This document shows positions 43,084 through 52,761 of a stretch of 64,000 bases of DNA, piece after piece. A program made the position numbers and the translations under genes. The notes beneath the pieces are model-generated. The model made no database searches and was not told the DNA's origin. It saw nothing but the letters and a program-made list of their open reading frames with translations. How positions within the stretch are numbered: position 1 is the stretch's first letter; the number at the start of each line of letters is the position of its first letter. This DNA is from Mesorhizobium sp. (GTDB taxonomy: Bacteria > Pseudomonadota > Alphaproteobacteria > Rhizobiales > Rhizobiaceae): contig SAQR01000021.1 of NCBI GenBank assembly GCA_004020365.1, positions 29,018 through 93,017 on the forward strand, given 5' to 3'.

Positions 43084-43884
43084 ATGCAAAGAACTGGACA
43101 TAGCTTTCCTGCAAGTGTGCTCAAATCCATTCGCGACAGAAAAAAGCAGAAGGCGAAGGCTGCGCCGTCCGAAGCGACACGCCCCGCGGGGACTCTGGTC
43201 GCATCCTACAACGTTCACAAATGCGTGGGCGTCGACAGAAAGTTCGATCCCGAACGAATCGGTCGCGTCATCCGGGAAATCGGCCCGGACGTCATTGCGT
43301 TGCAGGAAGCGGACAATCGCTTTGGAGATCGTGCCGGCCTTCTGGATCTCATGCGTCTCGAATTGGAAACAGGCCTGGTGCCGGTGCCGGTGTCCGGAAA
43401 CGGCAAAGGGCACGGCTGGCACGGCAACGTTCTGCTTTTCAAACGGGGCATCGTTCGCAATGTCCATCAGATAAAGCTCCCGGGGCTGGAGCCGCGCGGA
43501 GCCCTGGTTGCCGAAATCGATCTGGACGAGAAACGAACTCTGCGCATTATCGCAGCCCATCTCGGCTTGCTGCGCCGATCGCGCTCCGAACAGGCCCGTG
43601 TCGTGCTCGAAATCATGAACAGACCGGACGAAAAACCAACACTGCTGCTCGGCGATTTGAACGAATGGCGACTCGGAAACCGTTCCGCGCTGAACACGCT
43701 GCACACGACTTTCGGTCCCGCGCCGCCGGCGGTCCCGACCTTTCCATCGCGTCTGCCGCTGCTGTCGCTCGACCGGATCATGGCAAATCGACACGGAATG
43801 ATCTCAACCGTCGAAGCCCATGACACGCCGCTTTCGCGGGTCGCCTCCGATCATCTGCCGCTTATAGGATTCGTTCGCCTATGA
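43084..43884 (+). CDS. Endonuclease/exonuclease/phosphatase-family hydrolase
   Basis: The 266-residue protein has the EEP fold motifs: LVASYNVHKCVGVD, VIALQEADNRFGDRAG, RIIAAHLGLLRRSRSEQARV, LLGDLNEWRLGN and VASDHLPLIGF (Asn, Glu, Asp-x-Asn and SDH of the active site). No signal peptide is seen. It may act on nucleic acid or on a phospholipid or inositol phosphate; its position beside cardiolipin synthase favours a lipid-linked role, which is inference. Start 43084 is an ATG; an in-frame ATG at 43054 is possible. Confidence 0.8.
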   Translation: MQRTGHSFPASVLKSIRDRKKQKAKAAPSEATRPAGTLVASYNVHKCVGVDRKFDPERIGRVIREIGPDVIALQEADNRFGDRAGLLDLMRLELETGLVPVPVSGNGKGHGWHGNVLLFKRGIVRNVHQIKLPGLEPRGALVAEIDLDEKRTLRIIAAHLGLLRRSRSEQARVVLEIMNRPDEKPTLLLGDLNEWRLGNRSALNTLHTTFGPAPPAVPTFPSRLPLLSLDRIMANRHGMISTVEAHDTPLSRVASDHLPLIGFVRL

Positions 43885-44220
43885 TGTAGCCGCCCAGCCG
43901 CATGGATGGAGATCGGTTCAAGGGGAGCTCTAGACTTGACTAGCTGAGCGGGGGTGGCCCAGCGGCTTTGGTTGCGGTGGGAGGCCGCTGGCCGGCGAGC
44001 CTTCGGGGGGCGTGCTCACGTGGCTGGTGAATACGAAACTCTCCCCGATCAGGGACGTCTATCCAAGCCCCATGGAAGGCACGAGGCTCGACCATGAGTG
44101 GGAACGGCTCAGCCCATACCAAGACACAAGAATTTAGGTTACCTTTCTGGGACTGAGGCTGTCGCGACTTATGGTCGGGTCGCATCATATGGGAGACATT
44201 TCTCCAATCTCAAAGCCGCT
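43885..44220. other. Non-coding stretch
   Basis: No convincing gene or clear repeat is visible. It leads into the decayed cyclase at 44221. Confidence 0.4.
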
Positions 44221-44640
44221 TCCCTGCGTCGATCGTTGTTTCAGAAGTATTTTCTAGTCTTGTTCGCGGCGGCCATTTTTCCAATGGCTGCCGGTGGCAG
44301 CAACACGTGGTTCAGCTATGTCGACCAGCGTGTGATCCTCAGTGCCCTGCTGCGGTCCGAGGCAACATCGGCGGCCGACAAAATTGAGAACTTTCTTGAC
44401 GGCATCAACGTTCCGCTCGGCTCCACGATCCCCCAGGACGGTACCAAAGCCAGCGTGAAACAGCTTTGTCGCCTGAGGACATCATGCAGCTCTTGCGTGA
44501 GTACTACGAGGCGCTCGGCGCGATCATCACCCGGCATGAGGTGACGCTGACCAGTTTTTCGGCGGATGGATTGATGATTCTCGTCAACCCCCGGTTCCAT
44601 GTGAAGAGCCGGCGACCCTCGCGGCTTTTATCAGGGCCTC
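44221..44640 (+). pseudogene. Decayed membrane cyclase
   Basis: The first piece (about 44221-44398) reads SLRRSLFQKYFLVLFAAAIF through PMAAGGSNTWFSYVDQRVIL and SAADKIENFLDGI, the N-terminal membrane and sensor start of rhizobial cyclase or kinase proteins. The second (about 44466-44600, another frame) reads LSPEDIMQLLREYYEALGAI, then SADGLMILVN, which is the middle of a class III cyclase domain. The sensor core, most of the cyclase and the end are missing. The tail to 44700 contains YQGLTIVAVGFDLLRAATFA, which I cannot place. It looks like a deleted cyclase gene of a different architecture from the intact CHASE2 cyclase at 48430. Confidence 0.55.
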
Positions 44641-44779
44641 ACGATCGTTGCCGTTGGCTTTGACTTGCTCAGGGCAGCAACGTTTGCCGTATTCGGCGAT
44701 CTGCTGCAACGGAGTATTTGACAGTTCGATGAATCAACCGTCATAAAGCCGTTCGAAGAGGGGGCGCTTCAGAACTGCG

Positions 44780-47700
44780 ATGCGGGGGCCGGTAAGTTTT
44801 TCGCTGTTGTTGACGGCGCTCGTCGGCATCCAGCCGGCCGCGGCCGATGTCGTGCCGCGCAACCAGCCGGCGGCAGGGTCGGTCATTGCCCGCAAATCGG
44901 GCGAGGAAGTGCGCTTCCTAGAATTCGCCTCTTGGCAGGTGGTCGATCTCAGGCAGGACGTCGTCCCCGGCGACTATCTGCGCACCAACGCCACCGGCAG
45001 CCTAGCAGTGCTGTTTGCCGACCGCACCCAGATGCGGCTTGGCCGCAATACGACGCTCCTGGTCAAAAAGATCGGCGCGGCGTCCGACACCGAGTTCAAG
45101 CTGGAGAGCGGCACCATCTGGGCGCGAGCAGAGCGCGGCGGCGAAGGGCTGACCATCGACACGCCCGCCGCCGCCGCCGCCATCCGCGGCACCGACTGGA
45201 CGATGACCGTCGACGGCAACGGCCGCACCTCGCTGATCGTGCTGGAAGGCACGGTAGAACTCGCCAACGAATTCGGCTCGGTCAGCGTCGCCAAAGGCGA
45301 AGCCGCGGCGGCCACCATCGGCTCGGCGCCGACGAAGGTCGTCATCGTCGATTCGGACGACCGCGAGCAGATGCTGTTCTACTACTCCTTGCGCGACGCT
45401 TTCACCGTCCTGCCAGCATCGGCATTGTCGAGCCTGGACATGCGCAAGGCGCGCGCCAGGATAAAGGCGATGGAGCCGTCGTCCCGATCCGCCGAGGACT
45501 GGGTGACATTGGCCGAGGTTAATCTTGACTTTGAAGGGCGGGAAGCGGCGCGCGACGCGGCCAGGCAGGCGCGACAATTCCCGCTGACGCGCGCGCAGGA
45601 AGCCCGGCTTGATCTGATCGACGCGTTGATCGCCGGCGCCGAACAGCGCTATGCCGAGGCGGCGCATCTGTTCGAACGCGCGGCGCCGCATCTCGATCCC
45701 AGCCGGCGTGTCATGGCACGCTATGGCGGCTACTATGCGCGCTCGCTGGCTGACCCCAGCCATGTCGAAGCTCCGCCGGTTAATGCGGATGCCGGTGTCG
45801 CCGCGGCCATCGCCGAGGCTCTGACGGCCGGATTTCTGGTCGACCTCAAAGCTGCAATTGCCGTTCTCGAAAGAGCCGAACGGCGCTATCCCGGTGATCC
45901 GACGCTGCCCGCCCTCCGGGCACAAATTGCGTTCCTGCTCGACGACCGCGAACAGGTGGAAGCGGCAATCGATCGCGCTTTGTCGCTCGACCCGGACAAT
46001 ATGATCGCGCTCCAAGCACGCGCCGGTTATCGGGCCGGAATCAAGAGCGATCTTGAAGGCGCGCTTGCCGACCTCGAGCGCGCGGTGGAGCTGGCGCCCG
46101 GCTCGGCGAGCTGGAACGCTCTCGGCCTCGTTCAGAGCGCGCGCGGCGCCACTCGCGAGGCGGAGGCGGCGCTGAAGCGCGCTATCGAACTCGATCCGAA
46201 AGATCCTGTCCCCCACGCCAACCTCGCCATCATCTATCTCGAGCAGGACCGCACGGCCGAAGCGAAGGTCGAAATCGACACGGCGCTCGCAGTCGATCCG
46301 GCGTTCGACATCGGGCTGGTTGCGCGCGGCCGCTACTATCTGCAGACCGGCGAACTGGACAAAGCGCGTGACGACCTGCTCGCCGGCACGACCGCCAATC
46401 CGGCCTATTCCAATGGGTTGCTGCTGCTTGCCGTCGCCTATTACGAAGCCGGCGAGTTGGAACCCGCCGAACAGGCTATCGAAAACGCCGATCGCCTTGA
46501 TCCGAACGACCCGGTGATTTCATCCTTCCGCACGGCGGTTGCAATCGACGAGTACGAAGCCGACAAGGCGATTGCCAGCGCACAGGAAGCGCTGAAGCGC
46601 ACCAGAGCGCGCGGCGGCGACTATGCCGCGCTCAGCGCCAATCGCGACACCGGCTCGACGTTGAACGACGCGTTCCGGCTACTCAATCTCAACGCCTGGG
46701 GCCGCTACTACGGCGACGCGGTTTTCGATCCCTTCACCGGCTCCGGCTATGTCGACCAGGCGCTTGCCGGTAGCATAAATCCCTTCGTCAACAATCTGCG
46801 TTTCGGCGACGTGCCGACGGAACCGGGCACTAATACAACCAGCTTCTCATCGTTTTTCCAAGGCTTGATGCTCGACCCGCAAATGCTGGCCGGCCGCCAG
46901 AGGAGCGCCAACATCCTCCGGCGACCTTTCATCGAAACCACCGTCGGCGGGGGTTTTGTCGCCGATGACGGCGATCTGGGTTGGAACGCCGAAATCGAAA
47001 CCCAAGGGTATCAAGCAGCTCCCTTTCCCTGGAGCTTCTACGGCAGGATCCACGGTTTGGAGACCGACACGCGTCGCGGCGATGATCCAGCGACCGGCCA
47101 GTTCGATCTCGAGGACCGGTCGATCACCGGCACAGGCTATATGGCCATGAAGCCGACGCCGAATGACCGGGTGGTGGCGTATATCGATGTCAAGGATTTC
47201 GAGTTCGACCTAAGCACAGTGCTGGACCCTACCGTTCTGCCGCTAGGAGGAACGTATGCCGACACCGGCGACACCCGAACCGGCAACGCCGGGGTCGCCT
47301 GGAGCCATACATTTGGTTACCAGAATGTTGCCAGCGCGGCGCTGTTTGCGACCGACATTACGGATCGAAGCAACAGAACCCGCTTGGAGGAAATCGGCTT
47401 CGGGGAAACAGGATTCATTCTGGAGAGTGAGACCAGCCAGCAATCCTATCTCGCCGCATTCAATCACATCTACGGAACCGGTGACTTGACTCTCCGATAC
47501 GGAGGTGAGGGCGGACTGTTGGAAGTCTCAAAAGACGAAACGTTTTCTTTCGTGTTTCCTTTTATCCCGGACACAATCATATCCGAATCCACTACGGCAG
47601 TCGATGTCGCCATTGGGCGCGTCTATTTCGACGCCGTCTACGAGTTCAACCCCAATCTCAAAGTGGAGGGAGCCCTATTCGGCACTTATCTCGACGGTGG

Positions 47701-48430
47701 CACGATTGATGAACAACGCCTGGAGCCTCGCCTCGGTGTCGCCTGGACGCCTTTCGAAGGCCACTACCTACGCGCCGGGTTCCTGCGCGAAGGCTCGTTC
47801 ATAACGTCGGCGACCTTGGCGCCGGTCGGAATTCTCGGCCTGCAATCCAATCAGAATTCTCTAGCTGTCGACGGCCTTTCGGACACGTTTGCCGCGCGCT
47901 GGGACGCCGAGTGGAACAGCCGCCTTTTTACGGCCGTCGATTACCAGCATCAGGAATTCGAGAAACTTTCGATCGGCGTTCCGGCTTCCGCCACCACAAT
48001 CGATCTCAGCGAGGGCCGGCTCGACCGGATCAGCGCCACGGCCAACGTCTGGATCGGCAACGGCTTCGGCGCGTTCGCGACCTTTGCCTACGCCGATTCA
48101 GAGAACGAAGATCCGACAAGTCCAGGCTTCGGCGGCCCGCTGCCCTTTGTCCCCGAAACGTCCGCGCGGTTTGGCCTGACCTGGGTTCACCCGTCCAACA
48201 TCAAAGTCACGCTGGCCGAAACCTATGTCGGCTCACGCACCGGCGATGCGGCGGGGACTGAGCTCGAATCCTACTGGTCGACGGATGCCTTCCTGACCTG
48301 GGAACCTTTCGACAAACGATTTGAACTCGAAATTGCCGCGTACAATCTGTTCGACGAGGATTTTCAGGTCGCATCGTTCACCCCCGGCTGGGGCCGCAGC
48401 ATCGTCGGTTCGCTGAAGGTCCGGTTCTGA
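44780..48430 (+). CDS. FecR-TPR-outer-membrane-barrel fusion protein (1216 aa)
   Basis: A signal peptide (residues 1-23) is followed by a FecR-like domain (about 45-165: VRFLEFASWQVVDLRQDVVP, RTQMRLGRNTTLLVKK, AAIRGTDWTMTVDGNG). A long TPR region comes next (about 235-600, e.g. ALKRAIELDPKDPVPHANLA). The C-terminal part (about 690-1216) is strand-rich and ends SIVGSLKVRF, with a terminal Phe and barrel-like segments such as TVGGGFVADDGDLGWNAEIE, like a TonB-dependent receptor barrel without a visible plug. So one chain appears to carry a periplasmic sensor/regulator domain, a protein-binding TPR domain and an outer-membrane pore. The CHASE2 cyclase gene overlaps its stop by one base. Confidence 0.85.
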   Translation: MRGPVSFSLLLTALVGIQPAAADVVPRNQPAAGSVIARKSGEEVRFLEFASWQVVDLRQDVVPGDYLRTNATGSLAVLFADRTQMRLGRNTTLLVKKIGAASDTEFKLESGTIWARAERGGEGLTIDTPAAAAAIRGTDWTMTVDGNGRTSLIVLEGTVELANEFGSVSVAKGEAAAATIGSAPTKVVIVDSDDREQMLFYYSLRDAFTVLPASALSSLDMRKARARIKAMEPSSRSAEDWVTLAEVNLDFEGREAARDAARQARQFPLTRAQEARLDLIDALIAGAEQRYAEAAHLFERAAPHLDPSRRVMARYGGYYARSLADPSHVEAPPVNADAGVAAAIAEALTAGFLVDLKAAIAVLERAERRYPGDPTLPALRAQIAFLLDDREQVEAAIDRALSLDPDNMIALQARAGYRAGIKSDLEGALADLERAVELAPGSASWNALGLVQSARGATREAEAALKRAIELDPKDPVPHANLAIIYLEQDRTAEAKVEIDTALAVDPAFDIGLVARGRYYLQTGELDKARDDLLAGTTANPAYSNGLLLLAVAYYEAGELEPAEQAIENADRLDPNDPVISSFRTAVAIDEYEADKAIASAQEALKRTRARGGDYAALSANRDTGSTLNDAFRLLNLNAWGRYYGDAVFDPFTGSGYVDQALAGSINPFVNNLRFGDVPTEPGTNTTSFSSFFQGLMLDPQMLAGRQRSANILRRPFIETTVGGGFVADDGDLGWNAEIETQGYQAAPFPWSFYGRIHGLETDTRRGDDPATGQFDLEDRSITGTGYMAMKPTPNDRVVAYIDVKDFEFDLSTVLDPTVLPLGGTYADTGDTRTGNAGVAWSHTFGYQNVASAALFATDITDRSNRTRLEEIGFGETGFILESETSQQSYLAAFNHIYGTGDLTLRYGGEGGLLEVSKDETFSFVFPFIPDTIISESTTAVDVAIGRVYFDAVYEFNPNLKVEGALFGTYLDGGTIDEQRLEPRLGVAWTPFEGHYLRAGFLREGSFITSATLAPVGILGLQSNQNSLAVDGLSDTFAARWDAEWNSRLFTAVDYQHQEFEKLSIGVPASATTIDLSEGRLDRISATANVWIGNGFGAFATFAYADSENEDPTSPGFGGPLPFVPETSARFGLTWVHPSNIKVTLAETYVGSRTGDAAGTELESYWSTDAFLTWEPFDKRFELEIAAYNLFDEDFQVASFTPGWGRSIVGSLKVRF

Positions 48431-50274
48431 TGTTTGCAGGCGGGCCGTGGTGGAAGGGCCTTGGCGCTTCCGCGCCCGGAACCCCCTCCCGCCGCAACGG
48501 CATTCTTGCGATCGCGGTCCTCGCCGTGCTGCTGGTTGCTGGTCTGTCCCTGCTCACGCCATGGAAGCTCGTCGAGGCGCGCGCTTTCGATTATCTCTCG
48601 ACCATTTCGCCGCCGCCCCCGCCCGATGACGGGCCGGTCATTGTCGCCATCGACGAGCCCTCGCTTGCCGAGATCGGCCTGCAATGGCCATGGCCGCGCG
48701 ATCTTCACGGGCGGCTCGTCGAGGCTCTGCGCCGCGCTGGAGCGAAAGCCGTCGGGCTCGACATCATCTTTGCCGAGCCGTCGACGCCGGCCGCGGACGA
48801 AGCGTTGGTCAAGAGCCTTGGCCCGGACGTGGTTCTGGCCGGCGACGAGACGTTCATCGAGACCGAGCAGGCCGCCCAGCATGTCCGGGTCGAGCCGCTG
48901 GCCATTTTCACCGCGACGGGCGCCGCAACCGGCATCGCCTCAATCGCGCCCGACGGCGACGGCATCCTGCGGCGCGTGCCGGGCTATGGCGACGGCTTTG
49001 CGGCAGAGCTTCTGAACGCCGCCGGCCGGCCGGCCACTGTACCGCGAAACGCGCTGCTGCAGGCCTTCGGCCCGTCTCGCACATATCCGGCCGTCTCCTA
49101 CTATCAGGCGCTCGATCCCGACAGTTTCCTGCCGGAGAATTTTTTCCGCGGCCGCATCGTCATGGTCGGGCTCAGCCTGCAGAACGCGCCGACGCTGTCG
49201 CAAGGCGGCGCCGACGTCCACGCCTCGCCGTTCACCATCCGCACCGGCAGGCTCGTTTCCGGCGTCGAGATCCAGGCGACGGTCTTCGACAATCTGGCGC
49301 ATCAGCTGTTCATCGCGCGCCCCCCGGCATGGGCGGCAATTCTCTCGATCCTGCTTGGCGCGGGCATTGGCGTTCTTGCCGTCTGGAAGTCGACCGGATG
49401 GAAGACCCTGGCCGGCGCTGTGGTTGCCGTGCTGGCGCTTCTCGCCGGCAGCTATATGGCGCTGCGCTACGGCCGTGTCTTCGTCGCGCCGCTGGCGCCG
49501 GCGCTTGCCTTTACTCTTGTCGCAAGCGCGCAGGCGGCGCGCGATTTCGCGGCGGAGCGGAAGCTTAGGCGCGGCATAACGCGCGCCTTCTCGCAATATC
49601 TGTCGCCGGCCCTGGTGGAACGCCTGGCGCGCGACCCGACGCAGCTTCGCCTTGGCGGCGAGGTCCGCACGCTGACCATTCTGTTTTGCGACATTCGCGG
49701 CTTCACCACCATCGCGGAGGCGATGAAGGGCGATCCCGAGCGGCTGACAACGCTGATCAACCGGCTGCTGACGCCGCTTTCCGACGTCGTGATGGCGCAT
49801 GGCGGCACCATCGACAAATATATCGGCGATTGCCTGATGGCGTTCTGGAACGCGCCGCTGGACGATCCAGACCACGCCATCCATGCGGTGGAGGCCAGCC
49901 TCGAAATGCTCGCCGCGCTTGATCGGCTGAACGCGCAATTGCAGGCGGGGGCCGAAACGCGCGGCGAAACGCCGATTGCGCTGCGCATCGGCATCGGCGT
50001 CAACACCGGGCAATGCGTCGTCGGCAATGTCGGATCGGAGCAGCGCTTCGACTATTCGGCGCTCGGCGACGCGGTCAATCTGGCATCGCGGCTGGAGGGC
50101 GCCTCGAAGGATCTCGGCGTTCCGCTGGTGATCGGCCGGGCGACCGCCGAACTGGTGTCAGACAGGATTCCGCTGACCCCGCTGCGCGAGATCACCGTAA
50201 AGGGGCGCGGCGAGTCTACCATGGTCTATGCCCCCGCGGCGGTAAGCGCACCGGTTTCGACAGCCGCAAGTTAG
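48430..50274 (+). CDS. CHASE2-domain class III adenylate cyclase
   Basis: The 614-residue protein has TM1 (ILAIAVLAVLLVAGLSLLTP), a periplasmic CHASE2 domain (about 45-300: PVIVAIDEPSLAEIGLQWPW, GLDIIFAEPS, GRIVMVGLSL), then three membrane segments to about 375. A class III cyclase domain follows (about 400-575). The metal-binding residues are Asp421 in LFCDIRGFTTIAEAM and Asp467 in KYIGDCLMAFWNAP; the transition-state motif is SALGDAVNLASRLEG. It should make cAMP in the cytosol in response to a periplasmic signal. Its start overlaps the stop of the FecR-TPR-barrel gene, so the two proteins are made together and probably form one signalling unit. Confidence 0.9.
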   Translation: MFAGGPWWKGLGASAPGTPSRRNGILAIAVLAVLLVAGLSLLTPWKLVEARAFDYLSTISPPPPPDDGPVIVAIDEPSLAEIGLQWPWPRDLHGRLVEALRRAGAKAVGLDIIFAEPSTPAADEALVKSLGPDVVLAGDETFIETEQAAQHVRVEPLAIFTATGAATGIASIAPDGDGILRRVPGYGDGFAAELLNAAGRPATVPRNALLQAFGPSRTYPAVSYYQALDPDSFLPENFFRGRIVMVGLSLQNAPTLSQGGADVHASPFTIRTGRLVSGVEIQATVFDNLAHQLFIARPPAWAAILSILLGAGIGVLAVWKSTGWKTLAGAVVAVLALLAGSYMALRYGRVFVAPLAPALAFTLVASAQAARDFAAERKLRRGITRAFSQYLSPALVERLARDPTQLRLGGEVRTLTILFCDIRGFTTIAEAMKGDPERLTTLINRLLTPLSDVVMAHGGTIDKYIGDCLMAFWNAPLDDPDHAIHAVEASLEMLAALDRLNAQLQAGAETRGETPIALRIGIGVNTGQCVVGNVGSEQRFDYSALGDAVNLASRLEGASKDLGVPLVIGRATAELVSDRIPLTPLREITVKGRGESTMVYAPAAVSAPVSTAAS

Positions 50275-50330
50275 GCGGTTGTCCGTTCGCGTTCGAACAG
50301 GATTGTCGGCGACCCCTTGTAGCTCGTTCT

Positions 50331-50348
50331 GGTTATCTCGCGATAACC
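50331..50348. repeat. Short palindrome after the cyclase gene
   Basis: GGTTATC and GATAACC flank TCGC as perfect seven-base arms. It sits between the cyclase stop and the recombinase gene's 3' end. It could be a hairpin or a recombinase-related site; nothing settles which. Confidence 0.3.
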
Positions 50349-50448
50349 GCATTGATGCCTACTCGAACCTCGGTCCATGTGATCGGTCGTCGAGGCGCCG
50401 CTACGATTGATAGTTCGAGCGACTCAGGCTCCTAGTTACTCCCGCCTA

Positions 50449-51132
50449 TCAAAGCTGGGCAGCAGATTGCCGCGCCAAGATGTTTCGCACATTCGAGACC
50501 TGCCATTGGCCGTTGCGCGCTGTTCGAACGCCACGGTTGTTCAGGGCGATGGCCAGGCCACGCAGGCTGGTGATGCCGGACCGTTGGATAGAGGCGATGA
50601 TCGGCAGCACGGTCTGGGCAAATCTGTCAGCCTCCCGGATCGAGATTTTCCGACCTCTGGCTGCAGCTTCGGCTGTGTTAGTCGGATTACCGAGCTTCAT
50701 TCCAGTGGTCTTGCGAGAGGCGAGGGCGGCTTTGGTTCGTTCCGAGATCAATCGCCGCTCTTTCTCGGCCAAAGCGGCGTAAAGGTGCGCCATGAACGGA
50801 TCGGCATCGGCGCCAAGTTCCGCGACTATGAAGGGAACTCGCTGAACCATCAGGTCAGCGATGAAGGCGACGTCGCGCGAGAGTCGATCAAGCTTGGCCA
50901 CGACCACCGGGCATTTTGTCTGGCGGGCAGGTGCTAGGGCGGCATTTAATTGCTCCCGTCGATCAAGAGCATCCGCGCCCTTTCCGGTTTCGATCTCGGT
51001 GAACTCCTGGAGGATGATCATCCCCTCGGTCTCGGCAAAGCGGGCGATCGCGGCACGCTGGGCCTCGATGCCCAAGCCCGAGCGTCCTTGCCGCTGTGTG
51101 GAGACTCGATAGTAGGCGACCGCTCTCGTCAT
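50449..51132 (-). CDS. Small serine recombinase (resolvase/invertase family)
   Basis: The ATG at 51132 gives 227 residues beginning with the resolvase N-terminal domain: [20 protein letters not shown] (catalytic Ser11), [40 protein letters not shown] and [18 protein letters not shown]. The C-terminal part (LIRG-like [20 protein letters not shown], then [10 protein letters not shown]) is a helix-turn-helix of the Recombinase type. It probably does site-specific recombination. The window shows no tyrosine integrase and no obvious element around it, so it may be a stand-alone remnant of a mobile element. The sequence before it (51133-51478) shows no gene. Confidence 0.85.
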   Translation of the reverse strand: MTRAVAYYRVSTQRQGRSGLGIEAQRAAIARFAETEGMIILQEFTEIETGKGADALDRREQLNAALAPARQTKCPVVVAKLDRLSRDVAFIADLMVQRVPFIVAELGADADPFMAHLYAALAEKERRLISERTKAALASRKTTGMKLGNPTNTAEAAARGRKISIREADRFAQTVLPIIASIQRSGITSLRGLAIALNNRGVRTARNGQWQVSNVRNILARQSAAQL

Positions 51133-51478
51133 GCTGCTGTTTCCGGGGTGTTCAAACTTCAAACCACCGTTTGCAGTGTGCTCACAGGCGAATGAGAAGC
51201 AGCTTCTAAGTGGTTGATTATGCAAATCTTCCGGTCACCATCGAGCGTGGCATGGCGCACCAGCCGGTTTCCTCCATCAGACGCACTCCCGACTAGGCGA
51301 CCGGGATATGAAGCCATCACACGCGTTCTACGCAGCGTGCGCAATCGCGATTGGAAGCCAACTTTCGAACGAGGGGGCTGAAAGTGGCCGGCACTTTAGT
51401 CAAGGGATAGCTAATATAATGGACCGCTTCATCCAATTGATGGACGAAGCCCCTCATGGGCCGGTGCTATTTTGATGC

Positions 51479-51733
51479 ATGTCGCGAGCTTACTTATCCC
51501 CGAGCCACCTTGCTTTCGCTATCCTCGCGATCAGCGTCAGCTATGCCGAAGCCGCGGACCGTAAGGTCGAAACCGCGCCACTCGGTACGTACGCCAATTC
51601 GAAGAATCTGCCGGTTTGCACCGCGTCAAGCTCTCTCTTCGAAGTCCTCGGTGATAGGTGTTTTCTCGTCAAAGGTTCCATGATCTACGGCGACATCGCC
51701 GAACTATCCCAGATAGTCACTTTTAGTCGGTAG
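51479..51733 (+). CDS. Small secreted protein (84 aa)
   Basis: The product has a signal peptide (HLAFAILAISVSYAEA, cleaved about residue 25) and a short mature part with two cysteines (LPVCTASSSLFEVLGDRCFL) that could form a disulfide. No family is recognisable. It stands alone between the recombinase and the membrane protein on the opposite strand. It may be a small periplasmic protein. Confidence 0.5.
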   Translation: MSRAYLSPSHLAFAILAISVSYAEAADRKVETAPLGTYANSKNLPVCTASSSLFEVLGDRCFLVKGSMIYGDIAELSQIVTFSR

Positions 51734-51863
51734 CCGGCGAAGGTCATGGTTATGCTGCCAGACGGTCCTGATCGATCTTGGCAATAACCCTTCAAGGGCC
51801 TGGACTGCACGCCTCGATATCTCAACATGAGCGGCCGTGGTGTCGACTTTTCCCTTGCCCGGC

Positions 51864-52124
51864 TCAACGCTCCAAATGCCGGTTCTGTTCTCGTTCGCTC
51901 TTCTGAGCTCGTAGTGCACTCATCTGCAGAAAGTACGCGATCACGCCGCCTACGATGGCACCGACAATTGCTCCTCCAAAGGCCGACAAGTCTGCTGACG
52001 TCAGCGATATTGAGTCGGTTGCCATCTTAGGAGCAGCAGAGATAGCAATGGCAGCGAGGATTGCCGTCGCGCCAAATAGTGCTCCGCTCACAGCTGCGAC
52101 AATATAAGGATGCTTTTCTATCAT
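51864..52124 (-). CDS. Small two-TM membrane protein, possibly truncated
   Basis: The ATG at 52124 gives 86 residues with two hydrophobic helices (YIVAAVSGALFGATAILAAI and DLSAFGGAIVGAIVGGVIAY) and a charged tail KSEREQNRHLER. An in-frame ATG slightly upstream is possible. Proteins of this look often carry a longer cytoplasmic domain after the second helix, so it may be cut short. No function is apparent. It is the last protein gene before the tRNA. Confidence 0.5.
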   Translation of the reverse strand: MIEKHPYIVAAVSGALFGATAILAAIAISAAPKMATDSISLTSADLSAFGGAIVGAIVGGVIAYFLQMSALRAQKSEREQNRHLER

Positions 52125-52263
52125 TCCCCGCCCACGGATCATGACCATCGCGCGAGCTGGGCACGGCGTCAAGCAGGGTCGAACGGAGAGTGATCGTTGA
52201 CGTCCGTCATTTTGGACCCAACACAAGAAAATCTACGTATTTGCTAAGTAAATCAATGGCATC

Positions 52264-52353
52264 TGGCGGAGGGAGTGGGATTCGAACCCACGGTGGGCTT
52301 GCACCCACGCCGGTTTTCAAGACCGGTGCCTTAAACCGCTCGGCCATCCCTCC
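52264..52353 (-). tRNA. tRNA-Ser (anticodon TGA)
   Basis: Read on the minus strand, the 90-base gene folds as a class II tRNA. It has the acceptor GGAGGGA paired with TCCCTCC, a D-arm GCCGAGC-type, an anticodon stem with loop CTTGAAA (TGA anticodon), a long variable arm and the T-arm GGGTTCGAATCCC, and it ends with an encoded CCA. Serine UCA/UCG codons are its targets. Its 3' end faces the accessory region, a common attachment-site position for islands. Confidence 0.97.
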
Positions 52354-52761
52354 ATCGTGATTTTTCAACCACCTGGATGCTCGTGCTGATCTCAACGCGT
52401 ACCCTGTGGGCACGCCTCGGAGATCGTTCGCGCTTCATTGCTCTAGTGCGCCCAACGAAGTCCTGTCAACCGGCTGTTGCCGGTTCCTGCCAAGGGCAGG
52501 GCATGGGCGCTTGACGGCGGGGCTTGAGCAGGACGAGCAGCGCTGCGCCGAACGTCGAAACGCCGTGATTTCTCACAGCGATTGCCGGGACCGCTTGTGC
52601 CACAATCTCGCCCGGTTCCGACCATAATCGGTTAATACGGTGATAAACAATTCCTGTGCACAAGGGATTGCGAATCAAGGTGACGCTGGCATTGTCGGGT
52701 AGGTTTTGGCCCTGCCGACGGTCAAGTTGCGGCGCCTTTGTTGAGAGGGGACAATCGAAAA
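52354..52761. other. Intergenic region ahead of rlpA
   Basis: No gene is apparent. The sequence near 52600-52640 (TTGTGCC, later CCGACCATAATCGG) could hold the rlpA promoter. Stop-dense frames suggest it is non-coding. Confidence 0.4.

Noticed and set aside
50275-52263. A complete mobile element around the serine recombinase
   Set aside because: No terminal inverted repeats, no target duplication and no further transposition genes are visible.
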